64,000 nucleotides of DNA from Morinoia aosen (Eukaryota > Arthropoda > Malacostraca > Amphipoda > Talitridae): NCBI GenBank assembly GCA_030386875.1, contig CM059567.1, forward strand, positions 51,568,020 through 51,632,019, written 5' to 3'. Below, in pieces: positions 11,425-22,027 of the stretch (position 1 is the first letter of the stretch; every line of letters starts with the position of its first letter). The notes beneath the pieces are model-generated. The model did no database searches, was not told the DNA's origin, and saw only the letters and a program-made list of their open reading frames with translations. The translations under genes were made by a program, and so were the position numbers.

Positions 11425-12265
11425 AAATGGTTTATTTCCAATAGAGATGGTGCAAAAGTACCATCATTGGTTTTTAAAATATCTTAAAATTAATACACTT
11501 AGATGATACACACACACGAGTATTGAAAAACTCGTGTCACTAGTCAAAAGAAATGATTGAGGGCAATGAACTCCTAATCTAGCTTAATCTACATCTGATA
11601 ATACATGTAATGAAAATTGTAAGAGATAACACAATTTCATGGACGATGCATTTTCATTGTGGGGTGAAAACACTTGACAGTTTACATGTACATGACATAA
11701 GACTTCGCAATTCTTGACGCCAGGAAATAATATATGAAATCGCTTGTTTCGGTCAATGTTCACAAGTGTCATTTTGAGGAAGCATAAAAAAAAGAAAAGT
11801 ATATATAAATATATACCCATATACACACATATGTACATATACGTATGCATGTGTGTATATATCCATACACACACTCACACACATACACACACACACACAT
11901 ATATATACACGCGTTTTACGGCCATGTGTGTGCCTAGGTTACGAAAAACACCGGTTTCGTTAACATGGACACACACGTGTGTACATATAAGCAAGAGGAC
12001 CAAGAAGATTATAGGTTTTGTATTTCTGATTCAACAATTTTAACATAACGGTCATTAGTTAACAAGCATTTTATTTAAATATAAATGGATGATCGCACAA
12101 CAAATGTATAGTTTTTACATGAATGCTTTACAATACTAAAGATATGACGAGTTAGGTTAGGTATTTAAATATAAATGGATGATCGCACAACAAATGTATA
12201 GTTTTTACATGAATGCTTTACAATACTAAAGATATGACGAGTTAGGTAATGTTACAAGTTGAGAG
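11425..12265 (+). repeat. Second complete HP unit in tandem
   Basis: Head block 11425-11695 with a near-perfect GATGGTGC...GTACCATC stem and the ACACGAGT...ACTCGTGT hairpin. A tail block follows from 11696 with a CA/TA microsatellite at about 11800-11910. Near its end is a 90-bp tandem duplication (12072-12161 and 12162-12251). Right after it the interrupted LINE frame resumes, so the two HP units sit as a dimer inside the LINE. Confidence 0.7.
12072..12251. repeat. 90-bp tandem duplication
   Basis: The block starting TATTTAAATATAAATGG at 12072 is repeated from 12162 with about 86 identical bases before the copies differ. The identity implies a recent local duplication inside the HP tail. 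Confidence 0.85.
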
Positions 12266-13075
12266 TGCACTGAAAAAAGATTTAAAAGAAACACAAGCCA
12301 ACGCTGAAAACCTTCTGAGAAACCTTAAATTGTGGTATGACCATAATGGCCTCAAGCTTAACGCAAGTAAAACGCAATGCATTATTTTTGGATCACAGAA
12401 TGCGACTAAAAATTTACCACCATTCAAGCTAACATTTGGAGACGATACAATTGAACCAGTAGAGACGGTAAAAAATCTGGGTGTTTGGTTTGACAAAAAT
12501 ATGACTTTCAATTCACACGTCGAAACAATGTGCAACAAAATAAACGGAACCTTAATGTTCTTTCATCGCATTAAGAACACACTTGACGAAAAATCTAGAT
12601 TGTTAGTGATTCAGTCTTTAGTTTTATCGCGCCTGGACTACTGCAGTCTTGTATGGGGAAATTTACCTCAATATCGTCAGTAAGAGTTGCAAAAATGTCT
12701 AAACTTCGCCGCCAAAGTGGTGTGCAAAGGAAATTTCAATAAATACGATCATGTCACCCCTCTTTTAAGAAAACTCGACTGGATCCCAATACCGAACAGA
12801 TTCATGATCCAAAAAGCTCGACGAGTGTTCTCCTCTCTGTACCTCCCCCAAAGTAATGCAGAGGTGGTAAAATTTTTTCCATCTAATATCCCAAACAAAA
12901 AACCAAATCGGAGGAATGATGTTTAAGTCAGTTACCGTTCATCTAACGTGGGACAAAAAGCTCTCAGTTTCTGGAGCTTTTTTGTGGAACAAGCTTCCCC
13001 AGCATATCAAAAACTCTAAAACTGTAAAAAAATTTAGAGTAAATGTGTCACGTCATTTTGCATCTCTATAGACCT
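12266..13075 (+). pseudogene. LINE reverse transcriptase, right half of the interrupted copy
   Basis: Continues the frame broken at 8512 (WYD.NGLKLNA.KTQCIIFGS, VKNLG.WFD.NM, YCSLVWG.LP, FAAKVVC.GNF, SSLYLPQSNAE) and matches 53290-54075. Lesions seen: an in-frame TAA at 12681-12683, another TAA near 12924-12926, and a one-base frameshift near 12968. After the shift WNKLP.HIK and SRHFASL still align. The copy is inactive from point lesions as well as from the HP insertion. Confidence 0.85.
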
Positions 13076-14635
13076 GCAGCATTTCGGTGTGAATTTCCCA
13101 TTTACCAGAAATTTTAATTTTCCTGAAATTTCTGTTAGAAAATTAGAAACTATTTCATTTTACGTTTGCTAAGCCATTCGTGCATTCATCTTAACTATTT
13201 CTGTCGACAATAATGAGCACCCCAGCCGTGAGTTCAATACAGCAGAATGAACGTTTTTTCCATAATTAGGAGTATTTCCTCATCTTTATTTTGTTATTTT
13301 TTCTTCTCTGTTTTAATATTTAACATCCGTATGGAAAACATACTCTGAAATACATTTTGTGTGTACACCAATATACAGGTTTATAAATGTGAGGATCGTG
13401 CAAAGTTTATAATGAATTAAATTTTGGCTAACGTTGTCTCGCTATTTCAAAATCATTCTCGAAGATGTTTTCAATCAATTTCGGCTGAGCTGGGGGGAGG
13501 GGTTAATTTAAGCATTTTCATTTAGTCTTTTAATATTTTTCCGTGCGTTCAGTGCACACCAGCACTAAACTTTAAAATCGAAAAAAACTGTTAATTTGTG
13601 TTATCAAAATTATCACTTTGGACCATTGCTTAATCTACCTATATGTGCCAAATTTTGTAAATATTCTCCACTCAAATGTGATATCCGGCCACAATGTTAC
13701 TCCATTTTATCCCATGTACACATGTCTGTATAATGCTGAAGAGTTGTGTTGTTTCTTGACTGTAACCTGAGTTTTCTTAAAAATTTCTATGAAGAAACTA
13801 AAAACCAGTTCATTTTACGTTTTCCGAAGTCTTCTTTTCCTTTTAGTTATTTTTTTTCGAATAATTTCTTAGGATTACAATGAGCTCAACTGTCATTATC
13901 GGTGTAATAGATGGTAGGTTGTTTCTATCCTCTTATTTTATATTTGTATTTTTTTCTTATATTTCATTCTCAATAAGTACATATATTAATATGTGTGTGT
14001 ACGTATATAGGTATATATATATCTACATAAATAGATATACATGTTTCTATTTCATTTCTTTACACAAAAACCATCCGGTTAATAAATTTTATTGCACTAG
14101 CGAAATGATTCAAAAATAGATCTCCCACTTACTCCAGAGGACGTCTCTGTGAATCGGATTAATGACAAATACAATTAATGAAATTAATCGTAATTTGAGC
14201 GTATGAATCGTGGTAAAATTATCTTTCTGTCCGTATGTTGTACAAATTTTGATGTTGAGTATATGTTTGTTTGCGCATTTCTGCCAAAATTTTGTAGATA
14301 TTTGTCAATCATGAGTGGTAACTGGCCTACACTGTATCTCCATTTTATCCCATGTACCCATGTCCGCATGATGTTGCAGAGAATATCGAGAAGATATGAT
14401 AAATGATATGATATATTGAAGATATATGTTTTTTTTTTTTTGTTGTTCCTCAGCGGTAACTTGAGTTTTCTTAAAATTTCCTTTAGGAAATTAAAAAACC
14501 ATTCCATTTATACGTTTTTCGAAGTCCTTTTCTATTCCTTATCTTTCCTCAGGTTATTTCTTACGATTCATCAGAGCTTGGGCTGTCATTTTAAATATTG
14601 AAAGAGTAAGATTATTTTTCATGTCTATTAGCATT
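13076..14635. repeat. Spacer with diverged direct repeats and a microsatellite block
   Basis: About 13610-13870 and 14270-14560 are diverged direct repeats. Shared words are CTCCATTTTATCCCATGTAC, TTGAGTTTTCTTAAAA in similar form, TTTACGTTTTcCGAAGTC and TTATTTCTTA. Between them, 13930-14160 (TTTTTTCTTATATTTCATTC, a TA/GT microsatellite, then TTTCTATTTC) resembles 24330-24660. No gene is seen. Confidence 0.55.
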
Positions 14636-15200
14636 TGTGGTGTTCTCCCTCAGGCTGCTTTACACTCCGGGCAGACTTGTGAATATCGATAGACTTGTGA
14701 AATATCTTTGCCCGAAGTGAGTGCCTGAGGTGCAAACGAACCGGCAAGGTGAGGAAAACACAACTGGAATAAACGCCGTATTATTATGAAGATCGCCGAC
14801 AATAATGGCACAAGGAAATATTACAGTCTAGTAATACAGTGACAGATGACGTCTTGGCGGACCGACGGTTGTCGGGGAGACGCTGCGTGGTTGAGGGACG
14901 AGAACAGACCGGTGAGGCTGCTGCTGGCCGAAGGTCTCCGACCAAGGAGTACCAGAGGCGGTAGCGGAGAACTGGTGCGACTAGCAAGCAACCAGACGTG
15001 GCGGCTGGCTGTCGAGGAGGTGGTGAAGCCGACGGGTGAGGTGCTGGCGGAGCGTCGAGGCTTAGTGTGAATATCAGGGCCGCTGAGAGTGTACTGTGCT
15101 CCGCTGGCTGCGCGGCTGTTTATATAGGCCTCGCTGGAGGTTGACTCCACCCGGCCGGGTCTCTGATTGGCGGGAACGCCTGTTTACTTCTTGCCTTACA
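14636..15200 (-). mobile_element. LTR a of a Ty3/Gypsy CsRn1-type array
   Basis: 565 bp. It is almost identical to 16536-17100 and 23573-24124. Read on the minus strand it begins TGTAAGG and ends CCACA, the TG...CA form of an LTR. A TATA box lies at 15119-15126. As the 3' LTR of the first unit it is preceded on the minus strand by a stub of pol and not by a polypurine tract. ORFs at 14784-15150 are translations of LTR sequence and are not genes. Confidence 0.85.
15119..15126 (-). promoter_or_regulatory. LTR TATA box
   Basis: TATATAAA on the minus strand, followed by AGCGGAGCACAGTACACTC downstream. The same box is at 17019-17026 and 24056-24063. It is probably the core promoter of the LTR. 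The transcription start was not determined. Confidence 0.55.
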
Positions 15201-15201
15201 T

Positions 15202-15735
15202 TTATGCAGGTGGTATCGGTGATACGCAGAGGAGAAGTGGGAACTCCTTAAAAAGGTCGTTGAACTCCGGCGATGCTTGATGATCGATCCTGTGAATTTT
15301 TGCGCTACTCAAGTTTGCTCGCTCACAAGGAATTTCTGTTTGTGTAGTTTGGATGTACAATCTTGCATTTGCTGTGTCGACGTTGATTTTGTTCGCGTGT
15401 AGGAAATCAATGCCTGTGATTGGGTGACCGACATCGGCCACCACAAAATCCCATCTCACGAACAATTGAGGGGCGAGCTGAATGCTTCTTCCTGCCGTCC
15501 CGTACGAAGCTATTGGAGTATTGTTGGCTGCTAGCAGATCGTAGGACGGAAGTCTGGTCGAACATTTTCCGTCGAGCGGGATTAGACTGACCGCCGAGCC
15601 AGTATCGACCAGATATCGGACGTTGTTCGCGTCTTTAACGTACAACAGCTCGCCTGCTCTTGCCTGCGCGAAAGATGGAGCGCTTACCATCCTCCGCGGC
15701 CGTCGTTTCCCGCAAAGCTGCACGGTTGCGTGCAA
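15202..15735 (-). CDS. Retropepsin-like protease with truncated pol stub (unit a)
   Basis: An aspartic protease domain is visible: the catalytic DTG lies in LVDTGSAVSLIP (residues about 42-53), followed by the flap-like and IDFLHANKINVD segments. The frame opens at a non-AUG codon and overlaps the gag frame by 52 bases in the -1 register, the usual arrangement for a Gag-Pro frameshift product. After EFNDLFKEFP, where Gypsy pol normally runs into reverse transcriptase, it ends within about 13 codons at the LTR edge. RT, RNase H and integrase are absent, so the element cannot mobilise itself. Confidence 0.8.
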   Translation of the reverse strand: MHATVQLCGKRRPRRMVSAPSFAQARAGELLYVKDANNVRYLVDTGSAVSLIPLDGKCSTRLPSYDLLAANNTPIASYGTAGRSIQLAPQLFVRWDFVVADVGHPITGIDFLHANKINVDTANARLYIQTTQTEIPCERANLSSAKIHRIDHQASPEFNDLFKEFPLLLCVSPIPPA

Positions 15736-16502
15736 TTTCTTGCACGATCGCCAAAGGTACGGTGGTAGTAGCAGTAAACTTGTTCGAGCCTGCTTCCTTT
15801 GTTAGCGTTTTGGACGTTTCTGGGTGCCGGGGCTTGATTCCGCCAATTGTCTGCTTGGTGGACATTTTCTTGCGGGCGTAACGCCTTTCCTAACATTTCT
15901 TTGAGTTCTGCTATCTCCTTCATAGCTGCGTCGAATTCGGCTCTTGACACTGTCGGAGACGGTGATGGCTTGACAGCGTTAACGGTGAGGGGCTCGGCAG
16001 TTGAGGACCGACACGCGGATTGCCTTGCTGTGACTTGATCGGCAATCTCCCTGTACTCTTCGTCCGTTTTTCCTCTTCCTAAAGCTTCAATCAGTGGCTG
16101 TGCTTCCACTGGCAATTTTGAAAGGTGCATCGAGCGGATGACTGACGGGGGTAGCGGAGCTTGTCTACAGTTGTTGAGACGCGTCATTTCCAGGAGCAAC
16201 TCGGAAGGAGTATTGTCTCCCAGCGTTATTTTAACGATGGCGTTGTAGTTTGTTTCTTCGTCGTGACGCACGAAACGTTGCGTCAACGCCGCCTTTAATG
16301 CGTCGTATTTATCGTTTGCCGGGGGGTTCAATAGTATCTCTTGTACTCCGGATACAATGTGCGTGGGTAGTCCTCCTAGGAGCGCCCCGAACTTCGAAGC
16401 GTCGTCCAGGTTCGGGATTTGTGCGAGAAAAACATCGCAGTGAAGGAGCCATCCCTTGATGTCACCACTGAAGGCGGGTAACCGGACATCTCTCCCAGCC
16501 AT
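15684..16502 (-). CDS. Gag of CsRn1-type Ty3/Gypsy element (unit a)
   Basis: 272 codons with an ATG start. The N-terminal two thirds look like retrotransposon capsid (LPAFSGDIKGWLL, KYDALKAALTQRF, TPSELLLEM). The C-terminus has a Cys/His box CYYHRTFGDRARNCTQPC at residues 244-261, that is C-x2-H-x9-C-x3-C. The Cys-His-Cys-Cys order, where most Gags have CCHC, is described for the CsRn1 clade. The protein is identical in length to the unit b copy at 22721-23539. It would assemble particles in the cytoplasm. The frame is intact although pol is missing. Confidence 0.85.
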   Translation of the reverse strand: MAGRDVRLPAFSGDIKGWLLHCDVFLAQIPNLDDASKFGALLGGLPTHIVSGVQEILLNPPANDKYDALKAALTQRFVRHDEETNYNAIVKITLGDNTPSELLLEMTRLNNCRQAPLPPSVIRSMHLSKLPVEAQPLIEALGRGKTDEEYREIADQVTARQSACRSSTAEPLTVNAVKPSPSPTVSRAEFDAAMKEIAELKEMLGKALRPQENVHQADNWRNQAPAPRNVQNANKGSRLEQVYCYYHRTFGDRARNCTQPCSFAGNDGRGGW

Positions 16503-16520
16503 GCTTCCACCTGCCGGTCA

Positions 16521-16534
16521 CTCTGGGGTCACCA
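16521..16534 (-). promoter_or_regulatory. Primer-binding site, tRNA-Trp type
   Basis: Immediately inside LTR b (one base after its CCACA end) the minus strand reads TGGTGACCCCAGAG. TGGTGACCCC fits the complement of a tRNA 3' end. CsRn1-clade elements are known to use tRNA-Trp. The tRNA identity is inferred. Confidence 0.65.
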
Positions 16535-16535
16535 G

Positions 16536-17100
16536 TGTGGTGTTCTCCCTCAGGCTGCTTTACACTCCGGGCAGACTTGTGAATATCGATAGACTTGTGA
16601 AATATCTTTGCCCAAAGTGAGTGCCTGAGGTGCAAACGAACCGGCAAGGTGAGGAAAACACAACTGGAATAAACGCCGTATTATTATGAAGATCGCCGAC
16701 AATAATGGCACAAGGAAATATTACAGTCGAGTAATACAGTGACAGATGACGTCTTGGCGGACCGACGGTTGTCGGGGAGACGCTGCGTGGTTGAGGGACG
16801 AGAGCAGACCGGTGAGGCTGCTGCTGGCCGAAGGTCTCCGACCAAGGAGTACCAGAGGCGGTAGCGGAGAACTGGTGCGACTAGCAAGCAACCAGACGTG
16901 GCGGCTGGCTGTCGAGGAGGTGGTGAAGCCGACGGGTGAGGTGCTGGCGGAGCGTCGAGGCTTAGTGTGAATATCAGGGCCGCTGAGAGTGTACTGTGCT
17001 CCGCTGGCTGCGCGGCTGTTTATATAGGCCTCGCTGGAGGTTGACTCCACCCGGCCGGGTCTCTGATTGGCGGGAACGCCTGTTTACTTCTTGCCTTACA
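16536..17100 (-). mobile_element. LTR b, shared by both units of the array
   Basis: 565 bp, nearly identical to LTR a (a few substitutions, for example near 16613 and 16803). It acts as 5' LTR of unit a (gag at 15684-16502) and as 3' LTR of unit b, whose internal part lies beyond the inserted LINE. The 49 bases to its right repeat the pol stub of unit a. Confidence 0.85.
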
Positions 17101-17537
17101 TTTATGCAGGTGGTATCGGTGATACGCAGAGGAGAAGTGGGAACTCCTTTAAACAATTTAAACAATTTATTTAACACAGGAGATACAGAGGTAGAATGTT
17201 TCTTAAGTCTAATACAATGGTCAGAGTTGAGTATAGCTACCTGTGGGCCCGAATAAGTTCAGCGACTTCTAGGGCATCCTACCGTTACATTATTCTAGGG
17301 CGTACAATAATGTTTAACCTAATTCACTTAGCCTAGTTTCGCATTAGACTGATCAACAGGATAATGAACTCGATATTGATGTTTAATTTTACAATATAGG
17401 TCACATGGACAATATTTAACAGTATATTCGATAACGATTTGGGAGCAGACTGAAAATCGGCGATATTACTCATGGCAAATTGCATTATTAGGACCAGACA
17501 TGTAGGAGGCAGGATTTGACTTGGTGATCTTACACGA

Positions 17538-20500
17538 CTAGTATTCTGATAAGAAGTGAGACTCAAGATTTCTTTTAAATACCTTGTAAGAATTACTTTC
17601 ACGGATCTCCGCAGGTATTGAGTTCCAGGTTTTAGTTCCAACGAATAGTATACTATGTTGCGAGCGGGCCTTTGAATAATAAGGAAGCATGAATTTACTT
17701 TTATTTCGTGTTAAATGGTCGTGATGACCAGTTTGCGCAGTTAATAACTGTTGAAGGCTATTGTCGCCATCATTAGCTAATGTTTTGTAGATGAAATTGC
17801 AGATGGAGATTTTGTAGAGATCCGAGAGTTTAAGTATTTGTAAATTTTTGAATGAATCATTTGTGTGAGCATTATATTCTAGGTTCTTTACCGCTCTGAT
17901 GGCTCTTTTTTGCAGAGTAAAAATTATATTGGTTTTATTTTTATCAGTTCCATGCCATGCTTCTATTCCGTATTGCAGGTATGGTGAAATGAGCGTTCGA
18001 TAAAGCATTAGTAAGGCTGTTTCAGGCAGGAAATTTTTAACTTTATTCAGGATTCCGATGGATTTTGATAATTTAGAACTAATATGAGTGATGTGCTCTT
18101 TGAAGGTCAGATGTTTATCTATTATGATGCCCAGAAATTTACATGAGTTGGTTTCTTTGATTTCACCTTCGCCAATTTTAATGGATGGTAGAGATATATT
18201 TTTCTTGTATGAGAACGTAATATAATTTGTTTTATCGATATTGAGGCTTATTTTATTAGCTTTAAGCCACAGTGAAACCTTATGGAGTTCATTATTTATA
18301 CTCTCCGCAATCGTAGTGGGATTTTCGTTCGGAAGGACCGCAGAAAGTGTACTGTCATCGGCAAAAAGTATGAATTTAAAAAATGATGTAGATTTAATAA
18401 TATCATTGATAAAAATCAGAAAAAGGAGAGGCCCAAGAACAGATCCTTGTGGAACTCCATGGCTAATTTTTTGTGGGTCTGATTTTGCGTCGTCAATGAC
18501 AACGTATTGCTTCCGATTTGTTAGGTATGATCTGAACCAATCATGGGCAACCCCACGAATGCCATAACAATGAAGTTTCGAGAGTAATATGTTATGGTCC
18601 ACACAATCGAATGCCTTTCGAAAGTCAAGAAATACAGAGAAGACAGTCTTTCCGTTATCTATATTAGAATAAAGGAATTGTAAATGATTTAATATTGCCT
18701 GTGTTGTTGATTTTTTACAGCGAAAGCCGTATTGTTTATCATAGAGAAATGATTTTTGTTCAAAATAAGAGTACACTTTTTTATACACAATTTTCTCGAA
18801 TACCTTGCTAATAATTGGTAACATGGAGATAGGTCGATAATTGTTTACACAGGTTTTTTCACCATTTTTAAAGATAGGGGTTACTCTAGCAACTTTGAGG
18901 AAGTTCGGGAAAGTGCCTAGTAAGAGAGACTGGTTAATAATATTGGATATCAGCGGGGCCACAATATCAGCAATTATTTTAAGTATTTTAGTTGGAAACG
19001 TTTGTAACCCACTCGATTTATTTTTCATGTTGTTTATGCACGCAATTACATCGGAGGAGTTTGTAGGCGTAAAGAAAAAGGAGTTGTGTTCTCGAATATG
19101 ATCCATAAATTCCAGGTGATCAGTAGGTTCACTTGGAATACCATTGGCTATAGTTTTCCCTACGTTTACAAAGAAGTTGTTGAAGAGATTAGCAATTTCA
19201 TTCTTCTCATGGTATTTTACATTATCTTGAGTGATATAACCAATTTTCTTTTTTTCGGCGTTATTCGGTTTATAACAAGAGTTAAGGAGGCGCCAAGTCT
19301 TTTTAACGTCAGCTTTGAATTGAGTAAACTTGAGGGTAAAGTAGCTCTTTTTTGATGTTCTTATCTGGTTTGTCACATAGTTTCTGAATCGGTTATATGT
19401 TTCTCTAGATATTCGCCCTTCGCAAAGGAGGGCTAGGTACGCTTGGCGTTTCTTTATATTTATCACGATGTCTCTAGTAATCCAGGGCTTTTGTTTATTT
19501 TTCGGAGTAACTGTACGAGTTATAATTGGGCAACACTGATTGTATGCGGTCATTATAGTTTCAGTCAACTTTACTACTGATTCATCAATGCTCCTTGCAT
19601 TATTGTTTTGTTGGGTGATGTGCGATGTTGGCATTAAATCTTCTAGAACGGTGCGCATTTCTTCTAAATTTGATTCGTTTATTTTACGATATGAATAAGT
19701 TTCAGCCCGTGCTTTGGTGCACGCAAGATAGACATTTTTCTTAATAAGAAAAACTGGAAAATGATCTGATAAGTCAGAAGTAATTATTCCAGCAAGAAAA
19801 TCACTTGGGTCTGTCATAAAGATATTGTCAAGCAGCGTGGCACATTCTGAGGTTATTCGTGTTGGCTTTGTGATGATCGGAAGGAAAGATTTAGAATGAA
19901 ATGCATTTAAGAAATTAGAGATTGGTTCATAGCTTTCATGTTTCAGCAAATCATAGTTGAAGTCACCGCATATTATTATGTCATTGTAGAAGGACCTGTT
20001 GAACTGAGAAATAATTCGATTAAGCTCATTAAGGAAGGATATAGGACAGGCTGTAGGCGGCCTATACACCGTTCCAAGCACAATTCGTTTGCCATCTCTA
20101 GACAGTTCTACGAATAATGATTCTATATGATCCTGATTCAGTGTTGCACTTGCTATGATTCTCGAATCCATGAGCTTAGAAATGTATGTACTGATGCCCC
20201 CGCCTCGCTTGTTTTTTCGTAGCGAATGGTAACTATGATAATTTTCAAATTTAATCATGTCTTTGGTCGAGTCATCTAGCCAGCTTTCGGTGAAGCTAAT
20301 CACATCTAAGGTATACTTAAGTTCAGTAATAGTGCATTGTATCTCTTCCAATTTTGGATAGAGTGACCTACAGTTCCAACACAGTAGCGAAAAATCCTGC
20401 CGGGTTATTCGTATAGATTCGTTGAATTTTGATATATTAGTATATCTGCAGTTTTCAGAGTCGTTTAGGTTTGGAAATATTCTGTTCAAATGATTGAGAT

Positions 20501-20540
20501 CCGGGTCGATTTCATCTAATATATCAGCGTGATCAGTCAT
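17538..20540 (-). CDS. CR1/L2-like ORF2: endonuclease plus reverse transcriptase
   Basis: 1000 codons, ATG start. The N-terminal APE-type endonuclease shows WN at 55-56, E85 in TESW, GDFNYD at 192-197 and SDHFP at 258-262. The reverse transcriptase spans roughly residues 560-830, with YRPISMLP, QYGFRCKKST, VFLDFRKAFDCVDH, HGVPQGSVLGPLLF and the catalytic FADD at 726-729. The C-terminal region (LQYGIEAWHG, LQKRAIRAV) is the usual tail of this group, and there is no RNase H domain. The role is target-primed reverse transcription. Length and motif completeness suggest an intact, possibly recently active, copy. Confidence 0.92.
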   Translation of the reverse strand: MTDHADILDEIDPDLNHLNRIFPNLNDSENCRYTNISKFNESIRITRQDFSLLCWNCRSLYPKLEEIQCTITELKYTLDVISFTESWLDDSTKDMIKFENYHSYHSLRKNKRGGGISTYISKLMDSRIIASATLNQDHIESLFVELSRDGKRIVLGTVYRPPTACPISFLNELNRIISQFNRSFYNDIIICGDFNYDLLKHESYEPISNFLNAFHSKSFLPIITKPTRITSECATLLDNIFMTDPSDFLAGIITSDLSDHFPVFLIKKNVYLACTKARAETYSYRKINESNLEEMRTVLEDLMPTSHITQQNNNARSIDESVVKLTETIMTAYNQCCPIITRTVTPKNKQKPWITRDIVINIKKRQAYLALLCEGRISRETYNRFRNYVTNQIRTSKKSYFTLKFTQFKADVKKTWRLLNSCYKPNNAEKKKIGYITQDNVKYHEKNEIANLFNNFFVNVGKTIANGIPSEPTDHLEFMDHIREHNSFFFTPTNSSDVIACINNMKNKSSGLQTFPTKILKIIADIVAPLISNIINQSLLLGTFPNFLKVARVTPIFKNGEKTCVNNYRPISMLPIISKVFEKIVYKKVYSYFEQKSFLYDKQYGFRCKKSTTQAILNHLQFLYSNIDNGKTVFSVFLDFRKAFDCVDHNILLSKLHCYGIRGVAHDWFRSYLTNRKQYVVIDDAKSDPQKISHGVPQGSVLGPLLFLIFINDIIKSTSFFKFILFADDSTLSAVLPNENPTTIAESINNELHKVSLWLKANKISLNIDKTNYITFSYKKNISLPSIKIGEGEIKETNSCKFLGIIIDKHLTFKEHITHISSKLSKSIGILNKVKNFLPETALLMLYRTLISPYLQYGIEAWHGTDKNKTNIIFTLQKRAIRAVKNLEYNAHTNDSFKNLQILKLSDLYKISICNFIYKTLANDGDNSLQQLLTAQTGHHDHLTRNKSKFMLPYYSKARSQHSILFVGTKTWNSIPAEIRESNSYKVFKRNLESHFLSEY

Positions 20541-21190
20541 TCAAAATTAGTAAACAGTAGGCAGTAAGTACTATTGTACAACTTAAAACGAAATAAAGAG
20601 TCAAGATTAAAAGGATATATCTATCTAAAAACTAGCTTAGAAAGTATAGAAAAGAGTAAGAAATCTAGCGTGATTTCGTGGGTACACTCAATACTCAGCC
20701 AAGAGCGATTAATATTGGAGTTTAATATACAAAATTGATGCGTACAAATTGCTGAAGGCGTTGTTACAAAGTTCACATACAACAGGTAATAAGTTTTAAA
20801 AAAAATAAAAATAAATAGAAAAAAATTTAGCGACGATGATAATCTAATCAGCTAATATGTTTTACACATAATAATAGTTTGTTGGTTAAAAATTACATAC
20901 AATTTACGAGGAAAGGTGAACAAGGTGGATATCAATATTCCATCATAATATTGGTAGGTACAAATTGCTGGTGGTGTTGTTGCAATTTCCAATACAGTTG
21001 TCATAAATGTTCATATATATCTGTCATAAGATTGTCAAAATTGAGGTAAAACTGCCGTATATATCTTTAGAGGTTGGAACTGATTCATGACATGAAGTTA
21101 TGCAGTTTGAAGATCTAGTGTAAAGTTATAGAATTCTAGGCGTTATTGGCATACGAGTATATAATTTGACACAGGTACATGTTTTGATAC

Positions 21191-22027
21191 CTAATTGAGG
21201 TGAACACCCAAGACCTGATTCGATGATTTATCCAGTTGCCGCATCAGGTATTGGTCGAGCTCTTCTGGCGTGTTAATCTGACGTCTCGAATCCGGTTGTC
21301 CAGGGATGAATGCGAAGATGTTTCCATCTTGGGTCCTCGGGGTTCCGATTTTTTCCGGGAAATTTCTCTTGGCTACTCTCAAGGTGTACATGATCTTGGC
21401 TCGTGAAGGTATTAGATATTCATTTATATAGAACGTTGGTTTATTTACTCGGCAGGCAGAGAGAATTTCACGTTTTTTGTTGTAATGTTTCAGTTCGAAA
21501 GCGATGTTTCTTCGATCCTCGTTTCCACTTAGTGGTTTTCTTCCCATTCTGTTAGCTGACGTGATGTCAGCATCACTGAGGTCGATGTTGATGTCCTTCA
21601 GAATTTTGCAGACTGTTTCTTTGCAATTTTCGTTGTTGTGTGAATGAGGTAGTTCCCCCCCGGAAATGACGAGAGTACATTTTCTATCTTTCAGGTCTCG
21701 GCGCTGATCATTTTTTTCCAAGCGATCGAGACGTGACTCCAAGCTTTGTATTTTTTCATTCTGCTCTTCAATAATTTGTTTGTGTTCTGCTTCTTTTCCT
21801 GCTATTGTTTCAGATAGTGTTTTAAGGTCGCTTATTTCACTTTTCATTTCGTCAATATCACTATTAAATTTTGTCATCACTGAGTCGAAATATTTTATTA
21901 GAACAGATACCACTTCTTTGCAGTCTTGCGTTAGGCTAGACACATCAGGATATTGACCAAACTTTGGTTGATATTCACAGCTGTTATTGCAGCTGCTGAT
22001 GTTGTTGCGTTGCTTCCTCGCTCCCAT
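21191..22027 (-). CDS. CR1/L2-like ORF1: coiled-coil nucleic-acid-binding protein
   Basis: 278 codons with an ATG start. Residues about 45-110 form a heptad-rich coiled coil (FNSDIDEMKSEISDLKTL, EEQNEKIQSLESRLDRL). A basic folded region follows (KDRKCTLVISG, ITSANRMGRK, RRNIAFELKHYNKKREIL), resembling the RNA-binding ORF1 proteins of L1- and CR1-type LINEs. There is no zinc knuckle. It probably packages the LINE RNA. It lies upstream of ORF2 on the same strand, and function is inferred from position and architecture. Confidence 0.75.
   Translation of the reverse strand: MGARKQRNNISSCNNSCEYQPKFGQYPDVSSLTQDCKEVVSVLIKYFDSVMTKFNSDIDEMKSEISDLKTLSETIAGKEAEHKQIIEEQNEKIQSLESRLDRLEKNDQRRDLKDRKCTLVISGGELPHSHNNENCKETVCKILKDINIDLSDADITSANRMGRKPLSGNEDRRNIAFELKHYNKKREILSACRVNKPTFYINEYLIPSRAKIMYTLRVAKRNFPEKIGTPRTQDGNIFAFIPGQPDSRRQINTPEELDQYLMRQLDKSSNQVLGVHLN

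Noticed and set aside
14846-17050. Open frames in both directions inside LTRs (about 60-110 codons)
   Set aside because: They recur in all three LTRs because the DNA is duplicated, and they are translations of GC-rich non-coding LTR sequence.
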